From Clostridia bacterium (lineage in GTDB: Bacteria; Bacillota; Clostridia; Oscillospirales; Acutalibacteraceae), in assembly GCA_017432165.1 (NCBI GenBank), contig JAFRJS010000090.1:17773-81772 (forward strand): a stretch of DNA of 64,000 bases. Reading direction: 5' to 3'. The position numbers and the translations under genes were made by a program. How positions within the stretch are numbered: the stretch's first letter is position 1; every line of letters begins with the position of its first letter. Under the pieces are notes generated by a model that saw only the letters and a list, made by a program, of their open reading frames with translations, was not told where the DNA came from and did no database searches. Below, piece after piece: positions 35,697 through 44,537 of this stretch.

Positions 35697-35846
35697 AAAC
35701 ATTTTTAATTATACATGTATTAGTATATGTTGTCAATATTATAGACAAAAATAAATTAAAAATTTACTTTTAGTTTTTGTAATTATGTGGTAAACTTTAA
35801 AATGTTGCGTTTTGTATTTAAATTTATTTTTTTGGAGGTTTTTAGT

Positions 35847-37244
35847 TTGGATTTTTCAAAAATTTTAGGCGTGGTAGATGACTTTGTGTATTTGTACATA
35901 CTTGTTGCTTTGCTTATAATTTGCGGTTTGTACTTTACAATCCGAATGAAATTTGCTCACATTAGGTTGTTTCCTGATGCTATAAGATATTTGGTTGACA
36001 AATCGTCTGGTACGAAGGTATCTTCATTTCAGGCGTTGATGGTTTGCACAGCATCAAAAGTAGGCACGGCAAATATTGCAGGCGTTGCCACGGCAATTGC
36101 AATTGGTGGTTCGGGCTCAATTTTTTGGATGTGGATAATGGCTTTAATTGGTTCTGCGTCTTCTATGGCAGAAGCCACACTGGCTCAAATGTACAAAAGA
36201 AAAACAGAAGACGGCTCTTCTTACATCGGTGGCCCTGCGTATTACATAGACAGAGCGCTAAAAAACAAAAAGCTTGGTATGATTTTTGCGGGCTTGTTTT
36301 TGTTTTGCTTTTTATTTGGTTTTAATGCTTTGCAGGCAAATAACATGTCTTCATCGCTTGATTATTACATACCGAATTACTTTAATACATTTTGGCCATA
36401 TATTGTGGGTATTATTTTTGTATTTTTAATTGCAAGTGTAATTTTAGGCGGTATGAAACGCATAGGTTTTGTTACTTCATACGTTGTGCCTATTATGGCA
36501 ACTGTATATATTACAATGGGTCTTTATATTTTAATAGCTAATTTTGGGAAACTGCCAACAGTGTTTTCTGAAATGATTAAAAACGCGTTTGATATGAAGG
36601 CTATATTTGGGGGAGTGGCCGGTAGCACATTGATAATAGGTATAAAACGTGGTCTTCTTTCTAACGAAGCCGGTATGGGTAGCGCTCCGAACGCGGCAGC
36701 ATCTGCTGAAATTTCTCACCCTGTAAAGCAAGGGGTTGCACAAGTCCTTTCTGTTTTTATTGATACAATTATGATTTGCTCAACATCTGCTTTTATCGTT
36801 TTGCTTTCTAATTTTGATGTTTCGGATAAAAATAACGGCATAGGCATTATGCAGCAAGCTATTAAAAGTCAAGTTGGCGAATGGGGAATATACTTTATAA
36901 CACTTTCTGTTTTAGCTTTTGCTTTTTCTGCAATTGTTGGTAACTCCGGCCTTTGTGAATCTAACATTCTATTCTTGAATAAAAGCGATAAATTCATTAA
37001 ATGGGTTAGAATTATAAGTATTTTGCCAATATTCTTTGGCTGCGTGGCCAAACCGGTTATGGTTTGGAGCATAGCAAATATTGCTATGGCAGGAATTGCC
37101 TCAGTAAATATAATTGCAATAATTGCTCTTTCCGGCAGGTATAGAACTTGCCTTAAAGATTACATTAAACAAAGAAAAGAAGGTAAAGACCCTGTGTTTA
37201 ATGCACCTTCTTGCGGGATAAACGACACAGATCTTTGGAAATAA
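35847..37244 (+). CDS. Sodium:amino acid (alanine/glycine) symporter, AGCS family
   Basis: The start is TTG at 35847, eight bases after GGAGG; the frame is open to 35787. The 465-residue protein has about ten membrane helices and AGCS signatures: ASKVGTANIAGVATAI near residue 67, a GSGSIFWMW segment, SSMAEATLAQMYK, and RGLLSNEAGMGSAPNAAA. It imports alanine or glycine with sodium at the plasma membrane. In spore formers such carriers can also supply germinants; that is a suggestion only. Confidence 0.93.
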   Translation: MDFSKILGVVDDFVYLYILVALLIICGLYFTIRMKFAHIRLFPDAIRYLVDKSSGTKVSSFQALMVCTASKVGTANIAGVATAIAIGGSGSIFWMWIMALIGSASSMAEATLAQMYKRKTEDGSSYIGGPAYYIDRALKNKKLGMIFAGLFLFCFLFGFNALQANNMSSSLDYYIPNYFNTFWPYIVGIIFVFLIASVILGGMKRIGFVTSYVVPIMATVYITMGLYILIANFGKLPTVFSEMIKNAFDMKAIFGGVAGSTLIIGIKRGLLSNEAGMGSAPNAAASAEISHPVKQGVAQVLSVFIDTIMICSTSAFIVLLSNFDVSDKNNGIGIMQQAIKSQVGEWGIYFITLSVLAFAFSAIVGNSGLCESNILFLNKSDKFIKWVRIISILPIFFGCVAKPVMVWSIANIAMAGIASVNIIAIIALSGRYRTCLKDYIKQRKEGKDPVFNAPSCGINDTDLWK

Positions 37245-37270
37245 TATTGTTTATAAACCTGTTAAATAAA

Positions 37271-37310
37271 AAAACAGTAAGCTTAAATTTGCTTACTGTT
37301 TAATTTTTTA
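37271..37310. terminator. Bidirectional terminator between the symporter and spoVM
   Basis: An 11-bp stem (AAACAGTAAGC / GCTTACTGTTT) with A-run before and T-run after. Confidence 0.8.
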
Positions 37311-37313
37311 TAT

Positions 37314-37397
37314 TTAAATTTGTTCTTTTTTTACTTTAAAAATTTTTCTGAGAAAAAAACTCAAAATTCTGGGACTTTTTATTAATACAACTTTCAT
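37314..37397 (-). CDS. spoVM: Stage V sporulation protein M
   Basis: A 27-residue amphipathic peptide reading MKVVLIKSPRILSFFLRKI and ending KVKKEQI. It matches the SpoVM pattern: a short basic helix with I-K-P residues near the start. SpoVM binds the convex outer forespore membrane and recruits SpoIVA for coat assembly. A strong RBS (GGAGGGG) stands 8 bases upstream of the ATG. The gene is too short for most ORF finders. Confidence 0.8.
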   Translation of the reverse strand: MKVVLIKSPRILSFFLRKIFKVKKEQI

Positions 37398-37423
37398 ATA
37401 TAAACCCCTCCAATACGATAAAA

Positions 37424-37567
37424 TTAACATTTTATAAGAGATATTGCAAGCACTACAACAATTATTGAAATAATGGTTATAATCAGAGATTCCGGAAATA
37501 AAAATGAAAGTGTAAGCCCCAGTCCAAAGGCAAGTGCCAAAACTCCTTGTTGTTTATATCCGCACAT
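37424..37567 (-). CDS. Small hydrophobic membrane protein, 47 residues
   Basis: Starts MCGYKQQGVLALAFGLGL, then hydrophobic segments separated by a short FPES turn, and ends SLIKC. Two membrane helices in a hairpin are predicted. It lies 26 bases upstream of spoVM on the same strand and may share its transcript. A GGTGA sequence precedes the ATG. Similar short Cys-ended hydrophobic proteins are common in Clostridia; their function is unknown. Confidence 0.5.
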   Translation of the reverse strand: MCGYKQQGVLALAFGLGLTLSFLFPESLIITIISIIVVVLAISLIKC

Positions 37568-37682
37568 AAAGTTCACCGCCGTTTTTTTATAATTCATTTG
37601 ACTGAAACTTAGAGGTTTTAAAATTCCTTCTTATACCATAATATACACAGCGGCGAAAAATGTTATTTTTATTGGCGGATTA

Positions 37683-38075
37683 TTATGAATCGCAGTTTAT
37701 GTCAGAAAGTGTAACGGCAGTGGCAATTTTTAGCGCAGAGGCTATTTTTTCTTTCTCGCTTTTGTTTATTGGTGTGCCGTTAAACATTAACCCTTCTTGG
37801 TTTTCCAGGTTATTAATAAAATTAGATATTACGCTGTAAACTTCCGCTTTGGTTGTGGCGGCGGGTTCCGGAGTTTCTAGGTCCAGAATATAATCACCGC
37901 TTGCGTCCAGTGTGCGGCATATTTTTGAAAGTGTTTCTCTGTCGGGTTCCCTGCGGCCTTGTTCATACATTCCAATGGCAGAAGCTGACACATTAAGTTT
38001 GTCCGCAAGTTGAGCTTGAGTCAGCCCGGATTTGATTCTTAGTTTTTTTAATTTTGTTGACAGTTTGCTTTTAAT
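37683..38075 (-). CDS. XRE-family transcriptional regulator with a likely ATT start
   Basis: An HTH_3 domain reads STKLKKLRIKSGLTQAQLA, then DKLNVSASAIGMYEQGRREP. The usual start codons would cut the domain: the first GTG in frame, at 37991, removes helices 1 and 2. The frame extends upstream with no ATG/GTG/TTG, and AAGGGGGG stands 7 bases before an ATT codon at 38075. That gives 130 residues. The C-terminal ~70 residues are helical and unassigned. It has its own promoter and a nearby ACAC/GTGT repeat that may be its operator. Confidence 0.75.
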   Translation of the reverse strand: MKSKLSTKLKKLRIKSGLTQAQLADKLNVSASAIGMYEQGRREPDRETLSKICRTLDASGDYILDLETPEPAATTKAEVYSVISNFINNLENQEGLMFNGTPINKSEKEKIASALKIATAVTLSDINCDS

Positions 38076-38197
38076 GGGTATGCCCCCCTTTATAATTATA
38101 ATAAATATTTGCTGTAAAAGGCTTTATTTATTAAGGTTAATACTTTTAAGGTGAAAAATAAGCAAAATTTTGTCGATAAAAACAAGAGTACAAAAAT

Positions 38198-38226
38198 ATT
38201 ATATCACTTACACACATAGTGTTCAA
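38198..38226 (-). promoter_or_regulatory. Sigma-A-type promoter of the XRE regulator, with inverted repeat
   Basis: On the reverse strand TTGAAC, a 17-base spacer and TATAAT. ACACAT and ATGTGT arms (38211-38237) overlap the -35 box, a plausible autoregulatory operator. Confidence 0.55.
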
Positions 38227-38296
38227 TAAATGTGTAGATTTAGTTAGTATGTATGGTGTATATTTTTGTGTTATTAAATTAAAAAATAAATTTTAG

Positions 38297-38325
38297 TTGA
38301 CGTTTTAATATACATATGGTACCAT
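38297..38325 (+). promoter_or_regulatory. Promoter of the sigma-like HTH gene pair
   Basis: TTGACG, a 17-base spacer and TACCAT. The -10 is weak, which may indicate a need for activation. Confidence 0.4.
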
Positions 38326-38361
38326 TGAAATGTAGGAGCCTGTAAGTTTAGAAAAAGTCTG

Positions 38362-38397
38362 TTAACCTAGGAAATAAATTAGGTTTTTATTTTTTTA
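38362..38397 (+). terminator. Terminator in the leader of the gene pair (possible attenuator)
   Basis: AACCTA and TAGGTT arms followed by TTTATTTTTTT lie between the predicted promoter (38297) and the first gene (38435). Transcripts should end here unless read-through is allowed. An ACAC-GAAA-TGTGT inverted repeat follows at 38408-38420. Confidence 0.5.
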
Positions 38398-38434
38398 GTT
38401 TTTACTACACGAAATGTGTAAAAGGGGGGTTAAT

Positions 38435-38650
38435 ATGTTTTATAAATCTATGTATAAAGAATATTCTAAGCAGGCGGAAATACTGAGGGTTCATATAAAA
38501 ATATTAAAAACACAAAGTGTGAAGGCAACGAATTTTGAAAAAGAAAAAATTAATTATAGAATTTCTGTTTTGTATCCAATGTATTTGGATTTGCTACACA
38601 CTGCACAATATTTAAAAAGAAAAGGTGAGGTTTTAACAAGTGGCAAATAA
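38435..38650 (+). CDS. Small helical protein upstream of the sigma-like gene
   Basis: The ATG at 38435 follows AAAGGGGGG; the frame is open to 38414. The 71-residue product is charged and helical (KSMYKEYSKQAEI...YLKRKGE), with no membrane segment. It overlaps the next gene by 11 bases, so the two are translationally coupled. The family is unknown; it may partner with the HTH protein. Confidence 0.55.
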   Translation: MFYKSMYKEYSKQAEILRVHIKILKTQSVKATNFEKEKINYRISVLYPMYLDLLHTAQYLKRKGEVLTSGK

Positions 38651-38939
38651 ATGTTTTTACTTAGATAATTTTACAGAGTCTTTGGCAAGTATTTATAAAT
38701 ATAAAGCGGACACTTTTGACGGGGAAGATACAAAATATAAAAAGATGGTGTATTCACTTAAAAATATAATAAAAGGTGAACTTACCGAAAGGCAGCAGCT
38801 CTGTATTTGGCTATATTATGGAAAAATGATGAAAATGCGTGAAATCGCCGGGGAACTGGGCATATGCGTTTCTTCGGTTTCCAGGCATATAAAAAAAGGA
38901 AAATCCAGAATAGAAAAAACTATGAAGTATTATTTTTAA
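38640..38939 (+). CDS. Sigma-70 region 4-like helix-turn-helix protein
   Basis: The start is GTG at 38640 behind GGTGAGG, inside the end of the preceding gene. The 99-residue protein has a C-terminal HTH: LTERQQLCIWLYYGKMMKM, then REIAGELGICVSSVSRHIKKGKSRI, the pattern of sigma factor region 4 or YlxM-like proteins. No region 2 is present, so it is unlikely to be a full sigma factor. It may bind DNA or RNA polymerase; its target is unknown. It lies just upstream of spoIIE. Confidence 0.75.
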   Translation: MANKCFYLDNFTESLASIYKYKADTFDGEDTKYKKMVYSLKNIIKGELTERQQLCIWLYYGKMMKMREIAGELGICVSSVSRHIKKGKSRIEKTMKYYF

Positions 38940-38940
38940 A

Positions 38941-38962
38941 AATTTGTGATTTTTCACAAATC
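38941..38962. repeat. Inverted repeat after the HTH gene
   Basis: ATTTGTGA and TCACAAAT with a 4-base loop; it has no T-run, so it may be an operator or a weak mRNA end. Confidence 0.35.
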
Positions 38963-39141
38963 CATACCAAAACTTCTTTATAATTCTAAATATTTTTTTA
39001 AAAATCGGCATAATGTAGTGATATAAAATAAATTTTTATAAAATAACCTTTTTATTTCCAGCGTAATGTGACAACTAAAGTACGTTAGATATTTTTATAA
39101 TTGTTTTTAGTAAAAATTTTTAAATTAGGTGGCGTTGGAAG

Positions 39142-41466
39142 TTGAAAAGTATAACACTAAATTCAAAAGAAAAATTTTTAAGCATGGCAAAAAATTACTC
39201 ATTAAAAGTGGCTTTTATTAAGCTTATGTGCTTTGTTTCGGGTATTTTGGTGTCTAGGGGTGCGGTTTTGGGGAGGTATTATCCGTTTGGTTTGTCTTTT
39301 TCGGCATCTGCGCCGGGAAGTTTTTTTGCCCCTACATTAATAGGTGCGGCGTTTGGTTATTTGTTCCCTTTAAGGATTGGTCCTGCAATTAGGTACATAT
39401 CCACAATAGTGGCAATAGCCGCTGCAAAATGGACGCTTAGTGATTTATATAAAATTAAAAAGCATTTTTTGTATACGCCGTTGGTTGTGTTTTTTTCTGC
39501 TCTGGTAACGGGTTTTGCAATGGATTTTGCGTATGGTATTGACGGTATGGATATATTCATAAGTATACTCGAAGCGACTGTTGCTGCCGGGACGGCATAC
39601 TTTTTTGATAATACTTTTAAAATTATTGCAAGTAAAAAAATTTATTTTTTGGGGCAAAAAGATTTTGTCTGCTTAGCGGTAAGTTTAAGTATAATTTTGT
39701 TTTCCATTTCTCAGGTTAATATATGTGGCGTTTCTTTGGGTAGAGTTTGTGGGGTAACCGCTACGCTGATTACTTCTTATGTGGTGGGGGCTTTTGGCGG
39801 TGCGTTGGTCGGTGCAGCAATGGGAGCTATTTTTAGCTTGTCTTTTTTAGGTGTGCCATATACTTCTAATTTTTATCCTTTTGGAGGAATGATTTCCGGA
39901 TTGTTTTCGCCTTTTGGTAGGATTGGTGTTTGTTTGTCGTTTTTGCTTTCGGCAGGGCTGACGTTTTTCCCGCTTGTAAATACAGACGGAATAATTATAT
40001 GTACATATGAGTTGATTTTCGGAAGCTTGCTATTTTTAATTATTCCAAAAAAATTCATTTACAGATGCAGATTGTTTTTACCCAAGCTAAGCAGTACCGG
40101 TGATGGCGGAGGAGAAGAAACAAAGAGGTTTATAATTCAAAAAATAAAATTTTTGTCCAAATTTTTATGCTGCGTACCAAAAATTATAGAAAACACATCA
40201 AACCGATTTTTAAAAAAAGAAGAAACAAGCCCCAGGCTTATGTGTTTGCAAGCTGCAGCTAATCACTGTGTAAATTGTGGTAAAAACGAAAAGTGCTGGT
40301 CAGAAAATTTTGACAGCACAGAAAAAAACATTATTAATATTTACGAAAACGTTTCTAAAAATAAAGAATTTATGAATTATAATTTATCAACCGATTTTTT
40401 GCAAAGGTGCTACCAAACCGACAGCCTTACAAAAGAAATTTCTAAGTTTTGTAATAATTTGAAATCCGAAAAAAATTCAAAGCTAAAAATAATGGAGTTT
40501 AAAAATATTATTTCCGAGCAATTTAGCGCAGTTGGTTCTTTGCTAAAGGATCTTACGGGGGAGTTTTCGGAAGTTATTAGTATTAGCGAAAAACTTTCCG
40601 TAAAAATTAAAAACGAATTTAAAAACTTAAATATAAAATATACGTCCGTGAATTCATTTGTAGATAGAAACGGGAAAATATTTTTGGAAATTGAGTGCAG
40701 TTATAGCCCAAGCGATGAAATTCTTTACAAAATTCATAAAGCGGCCTCTAAAGTAAGCGGAAGAAAAATGAATATGCCGGTGCTTTGCGAATGCGCAGAT
40801 GTTTTTAAAATAAAAATATCGGAAAAAAAGGTTTATTCTGTAAGCGTTGGTGTCAGTCAGCATACGTTTAATAATGGTAGAATGTGCGGGGATAGTTGCC
40901 GGTATTTTGAAGACGGATTTGGGATTTTTAATGTGTTTATAAGTGACGGTATGGGTACAGGCGTTAAAGCTGCAGCGGAAGGTTCTATGACTGCAGAACT
41001 TATGAAAAATTTTGTTAAATCCGGTGTGAGTGTTGCCAGCGCAATTAAATTTGTAAATTCTGCTCTTTTGCTAAGGTCGGGTGATGAATCGCTTACTACG
41101 ATTGATGCTTTGTCGCTTAATTTATTAACCGGTGAAGCAAAATTCATAAAAGCAGGGGCCCCGACAACGTTTTTGCTCAGAGATAACGAAGTTAAAAAAA
41201 TAAGCTTTGAAACTTTGCCGATAGGAATATTAAACGAGGCGTCTTTTTCTGAAAAAGTTTATAATTTAAAAGACGGCGATATTATTTTGATGGTTTCAGA
41301 CGGTGCCACAGACATCGGTAGCGAGTTTATAGAAGATATTTTAAAATCTAAAATTTATAATTCCGCTCAGGAACTTGCAAAAATGGTTGTAAACGAAGCA
41401 ATAAATTTGCGCAAAGAAACGCACGACGACGATATAAGTGCCGTGGCGATTCATTTGTACAGGTAA
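39142..41466 (+). CDS. spoIIE: Stage II sporulation protein E (serine phosphatase)
   Basis: A 774-residue protein. Residues ~20-320 contain about ten membrane helices; a cytoplasmic region with conserved cysteines follows, then a PP2C-type phosphatase with FISDGMGTGVKAAAEG, a MVSDGATD segment and DDDISAVAIHL at the end. SpoIIE dephosphorylates SpoIIAA to release sigma-F in the forespore and also interacts with FtsZ. The start is TTG at 39142, with a purine-rich stretch upstream. Confidence 0.95.
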   Translation: MKSITLNSKEKFLSMAKNYSLKVAFIKLMCFVSGILVSRGAVLGRYYPFGLSFSASAPGSFFAPTLIGAAFGYLFPLRIGPAIRYISTIVAIAAAKWTLSDLYKIKKHFLYTPLVVFFSALVTGFAMDFAYGIDGMDIFISILEATVAAGTAYFFDNTFKIIASKKIYFLGQKDFVCLAVSLSIILFSISQVNICGVSLGRVCGVTATLITSYVVGAFGGALVGAAMGAIFSLSFLGVPYTSNFYPFGGMISGLFSPFGRIGVCLSFLLSAGLTFFPLVNTDGIIICTYELIFGSLLFLIIPKKFIYRCRLFLPKLSSTGDGGGEETKRFIIQKIKFLSKFLCCVPKIIENTSNRFLKKEETSPRLMCLQAAANHCVNCGKNEKCWSENFDSTEKNIINIYENVSKNKEFMNYNLSTDFLQRCYQTDSLTKEISKFCNNLKSEKNSKLKIMEFKNIISEQFSAVGSLLKDLTGEFSEVISISEKLSVKIKNEFKNLNIKYTSVNSFVDRNGKIFLEIECSYSPSDEILYKIHKAASKVSGRKMNMPVLCECADVFKIKISEKKVYSVSVGVSQHTFNNGRMCGDSCRYFEDGFGIFNVFISDGMGTGVKAAAEGSMTAELMKNFVKSGVSVASAIKFVNSALLLRSGDESLTTIDALSLNLLTGEAKFIKAGAPTTFLLRDNEVKKISFETLPIGILNEASFSEKVYNLKDGDIILMVSDGATDIGSEFIEDILKSKIYNSAQELAKMVVNEAINLRKETHDDDISAVAIHLYR

Positions 41467-41471
41467 ATAAT

Positions 41472-42998
41472 TTATTTTTGCCAGTATTTTCTGTCTAGGC
41501 TTCGGTATTGAATAGCTTCGCAGATGTGGTCAAAGTCTATTTTTTCTTTTTTGTCCAGGTCTGCAATTGTTCGGGATATTTTTAGGATTTTATCGTAACC
41601 TCTGGCGGAAAGCCCGAGTTTATTAAAGGCTTTTTCCAGTATGGATTTTGCTTTTTCTGTCAGTGGGCATGTTTTTTGCAGCATATGTGCGGGAATTTTT
41701 GAGTTTGAATTTATATTTATTAGTTTTAAACGCTCTTTTTGAATGTTTCTTGCTTCGTTTACACGTTTGCGAATAGTTTCAGATGTTTCCAGCATTTCGG
41801 TTGATGAAAGATTTTCAAAGTTTACCGGCGGGACTTCTACATGTATATCCATTCTGTCCAGCAGTGGGCCGGAAATTTTTGAAAGATAGCGTAAAACCGC
41901 TGCCGGTGAGCATGTGCACTGTTTGTTTGGGTGACCAAAATATCCACACGGGCATGGATTTGTTGCTGCTATCAGCATAAATGAGCAAGGGTATGAAAGC
42001 GCAATTTTTGCTCTGGAAAGTGTAATAATGCCTTCTTCGATTGGTTGGCGCAGAGTTTCTATTGTGGCGCGGGAAAATTCCGATAATTCATCTAAAAATA
42101 GTACACCATTATGCGCAAGCGAGATTTCTCCCGGCTGAGGTATGCTGCCTCCTCCGGAAAGCCCGGCAGTGGAGGTTGTGTGGTGTGGAGTTCTAAATGG
42201 CCTTTGTGTAACGAGTGGGGAATTATTTTGCAAAATTCCCGCAATGGAGTGAATTTTTGTTGTTTCGATTATTTCGTCAAACGTCATTTCCGGCAAAATA
42301 GAGGGTAGTCTTTTTGCAAGCATACTTTTTCCTGACCCGGGAGGACCGATTAGCAGTACATTGTGGTTCCCTGCGGCTGCGATTTCCAAAGCTCTTTTTA
42401 CGTTATATTGGCCTTTCACTTGCGAAAAATCAAGCGTAAATTCAGTGGGTTTTATTTGTATGTTTGTTTGCGGCTGTGGAGATATTTTTTCTTCTTCTTG
42501 CAGATGGTTTATTATTTCTTTTACGTTTTTAACGGGATAAACATTTATTCCTGATATCGTTGCGGCTTCAACGGCGTTTTTTTCTGGCACGAAGATGTTT
42601 TCAAAACCGTTTTGCTTTGCGTGGATTGTCATTGGCAGTACGCCATTTACAGGGCAAATGTCTCCGCTTAGCGAAAGCTCTCCGATAAAAGCGGATTTTT
42701 CAGGAATATCTGTTATTTGCCCGTTTGATTTTAAAATTGACAAAAGAATGGGCAAATCGTACAGAGAACCCGCTTTTCTTATATCTGCCGGTGCAAGATT
42801 TATGATAATGCGCGAAACTGGGAATTTAAATCCCGAATTTTTTATTGCTGCCCGGACTCTGTTTTTTGATTCTTTTATAGAAGCATCAGGCAGACCAACA
42901 ATTTCACAAGAGGGAATGCCGTTTGAAATATCCGATTCAATAGTTACCACAAAGGCTTCCAATCCGTTTATGCCCATGCTAAAAATTTTTGAATTCAT
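41472..42998 (-). CDS. YifB/ComM family Mg-chelatase-like AAA ATPase
   Basis: A 508-residue protein: an N-terminal Lon-like domain (GLEAFVVTIESDISNGIPS), the AAA module with Walker A IGPPGSGKSMLAKRLP and Walker B FLDELSEF, and a C-terminal helical domain. A zinc-like CPCGYFGHPNKQCTC segment lies in the AAA domain. ComM relatives promote branch migration during DNA uptake. It ends 5 bases after spoIIE in the opposite direction. Confidence 0.93.
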   Translation of the reverse strand: MNSKIFSMGINGLEAFVVTIESDISNGIPSCEIVGLPDASIKESKNRVRAAIKNSGFKFPVSRIIINLAPADIRKAGSLYDLPILLSILKSNGQITDIPEKSAFIGELSLSGDICPVNGVLPMTIHAKQNGFENIFVPEKNAVEAATISGINVYPVKNVKEIINHLQEEEKISPQPQTNIQIKPTEFTLDFSQVKGQYNVKRALEIAAAGNHNVLLIGPPGSGKSMLAKRLPSILPEMTFDEIIETTKIHSIAGILQNNSPLVTQRPFRTPHHTTSTAGLSGGGSIPQPGEISLAHNGVLFLDELSEFSRATIETLRQPIEEGIITLSRAKIALSYPCSFMLIAATNPCPCGYFGHPNKQCTCSPAAVLRYLSKISGPLLDRMDIHVEVPPVNFENLSSTEMLETSETIRKRVNEARNIQKERLKLININSNSKIPAHMLQKTCPLTEKAKSILEKAFNKLGLSARGYDKILKISRTIADLDKKEKIDFDHICEAIQYRSLDRKYWQK

Positions 42999-43108
42999 AA
43001 ATGTTCTCCAATAAAAAATAAAATTAATTATATTTTAATTATACATTAATTTTGAATAAAAATCAATTTATTTTTTACTGAATTTTTTATTTAAAAAAAT
43101 TTTATAAT

Positions 43109-43140
43109 AAAAAGCTATTTCAAGCGAAATAGCTTTTATT
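43109..43140 (-). terminator. Terminator of the zinc metallopeptidase gene
   Basis: A 12-bp stem, AAAAGCTATTTC / GAAATAGCTTTT, with a 4-base loop and T-rich flanks on the reverse strand. Confidence 0.75.
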
Positions 43141-43833
43141 TTAATCCCTGTTTCTCGATATGAATATCAGCCTTAAAAGGTAAAGAAGCGAGTTTAAGGT
43201 TGCCGCCACGTAAGTAAGTGCCGCCGCACTTAGTACAGCGTTTGCGCCTTTAAGTTCTTCCGGTGCTAAGATGTTATTTTGTGATAAAGACCTCAGTGCG
43301 CGGTTACTTGCGTTGAATTCCACAGGTAATGTTACAATTTGAAAGAGTAGTGCCACCGCAAAAAGCAAAATTCCCAAGTTTAAAAAGAAATTTGAGTCTG
43401 TTGGGAATATTATTCCGATCATCACAAGCGGCATGGAGAGTCTGGAGCTTATATTGCAGATCGGTATTAAAAATTCTCTTATTTTTATTGGAAAATATCC
43501 TTTGTCGTGTTGGTCGGCGTGGCCGCATTCGTGTGCTGCGACGCTGATTGCCGCAATGGAATTTTTCCCGTATACTTCGTCCGAAAGGTAAACACCGCCG
43601 GATCTTGGATCAAAAAAATCGCTGAAATATCCACGAGTTTGGTTTACCGATACGCCGTTTATGTTTTTGTCTTTTAAGATCATTTTTGCACATTCTGCGC
43701 CTGAAATTCCGCTTTTTGTGGGAACTTTGGAGTATTTACTAAAAGCGTGCTTTACTTTTATTTCTGCAAATAATGCGATTATCACCGAAATGATGAGCGT
43801 TAAAAAGCTAAAGCCTGATGTATAAAATATCAT
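43141..43833 (-). CDS. Zinc-dependent membrane metallopeptidase (YugP-like)
   Basis: The ATG at 43833 is preferred: the RBS GAAAGGAAA lies inside the longer frame's first codons. The 230-residue protein has an N-terminal membrane helix, the zinc motif AAHECGHADQH (HExxH) near residue 110, and three more hydrophobic segments. This family (YugP, DUF-type neutral zinc peptidase) is membrane-bound and its substrate is unknown. Confidence 0.88.
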   Translation of the reverse strand: MIFYTSGFSFLTLIISVIIALFAEIKVKHAFSKYSKVPTKSGISGAECAKMILKDKNINGVSVNQTRGYFSDFFDPRSGGVYLSDEVYGKNSIAAISVAAHECGHADQHDKGYFPIKIREFLIPICNISSRLSMPLVMIGIIFPTDSNFFLNLGILLFAVALLFQIVTLPVEFNASNRALRSLSQNNILAPEELKGANAVLSAAALTYVAATLNSLLYLLRLIFISRNRD

Positions 43834-43956
43834 AATTAAATTTCCTTTCATATTTAAAATATGCCGCTAATTAGATAATACCACTTATAAATAATATTAT
43901 CAAATTTAGGAATAATAGTATAAAAAAGAGAAAAAATAAAAATTAGAAATTAAGTG

Positions 43957-43985
43957 TTGACCGTATTAAAAAGCAGTGATAAAAT
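43957..43985 (+). promoter_or_regulatory. Sigma-A-type promoter of the Hsp20 gene
   Basis: TTGACC, a 17-base spacer and TAAAAT lie 55 bases upstream of the ATG. No CIRCE element is visible. Confidence 0.6.
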
Positions 43986-44039
43986 TCTAGTTGTAGGTAT
44001 AAATTTATCTATATTAAAATTTTTAGGAGGTTGATTTTT

Positions 44040-44471
44040 ATGTATTTAATGCCATACGGAGGAGATTTATTTGATGAGCTTAAAAGCCCATTTGATGATT
44101 TTTTCAAAAAATTTGATGTCCGTCCGGAATTTAAAAACGTAATGAGTACAGACATTGTAGAAAAAGACGATGGCCTAGAAATGATAGTAGACCTTCCCGG
44201 AGTGAAAAAAGAGGACATAAAAATAGAATTAAACAAAGGGTATTTAATAATCACAGCGTCAAGTAATGTGGAAAAAGAAGAAAAAGATGACTCTAAAAAT
44301 TATTTGCGCAGAGAAAGATCTACAGGAAGATACAGACGCAGCTTTTTTGTGGGTGAAGAATTAACGGAAGAAGACATAAAAGCAAAATTTGAAAATGGAA
44401 CGCTGACAATTAATCTGCCAAAAAAAGAGCAAAAGAAAATAGAAGAAAAAAAGACAATAAATATCGAATAA
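44040..44471 (+). CDS. Hsp20 family small heat-shock protein
   Basis: The ATG at 44040 has AGGAGG nine bases upstream. The 143-residue protein has the alpha-crystallin domain from about residue 38: MIVDLPGVKKEDIKIELNKG, YRRSFFVGEEL, AKFENGTLTINLPK, then an acidic/basic tail. The last ~12 residues lack the usual I-x-I/V motif except for INIE. It binds unfolding proteins. It is monocistronic with its own promoter and terminator. Confidence 0.93.
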   Translation: MYLMPYGGDLFDELKSPFDDFFKKFDVRPEFKNVMSTDIVEKDDGLEMIVDLPGVKKEDIKIELNKGYLIITASSNVEKEEKDDSKNYLRRERSTGRYRRSFFVGEELTEEDIKAKFENGTLTINLPKKEQKKIEEKKTINIE

Positions 44472-44485
44472 AAAACTAAAAATAA

Positions 44486-44520
44486 AAACTCACCGCATCT
44501 TTTGGGCGGTGAGTTTCTTT
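44486..44520. terminator. Bidirectional terminator after Hsp20
   Basis: AAACTCACCGC and GCGGTGAGTTT arms with a T-run (TTTCTTTATG) on the forward strand. Confidence 0.75.
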
Positions 44521-44537
44521 ATGCGTATAAATTTTAT

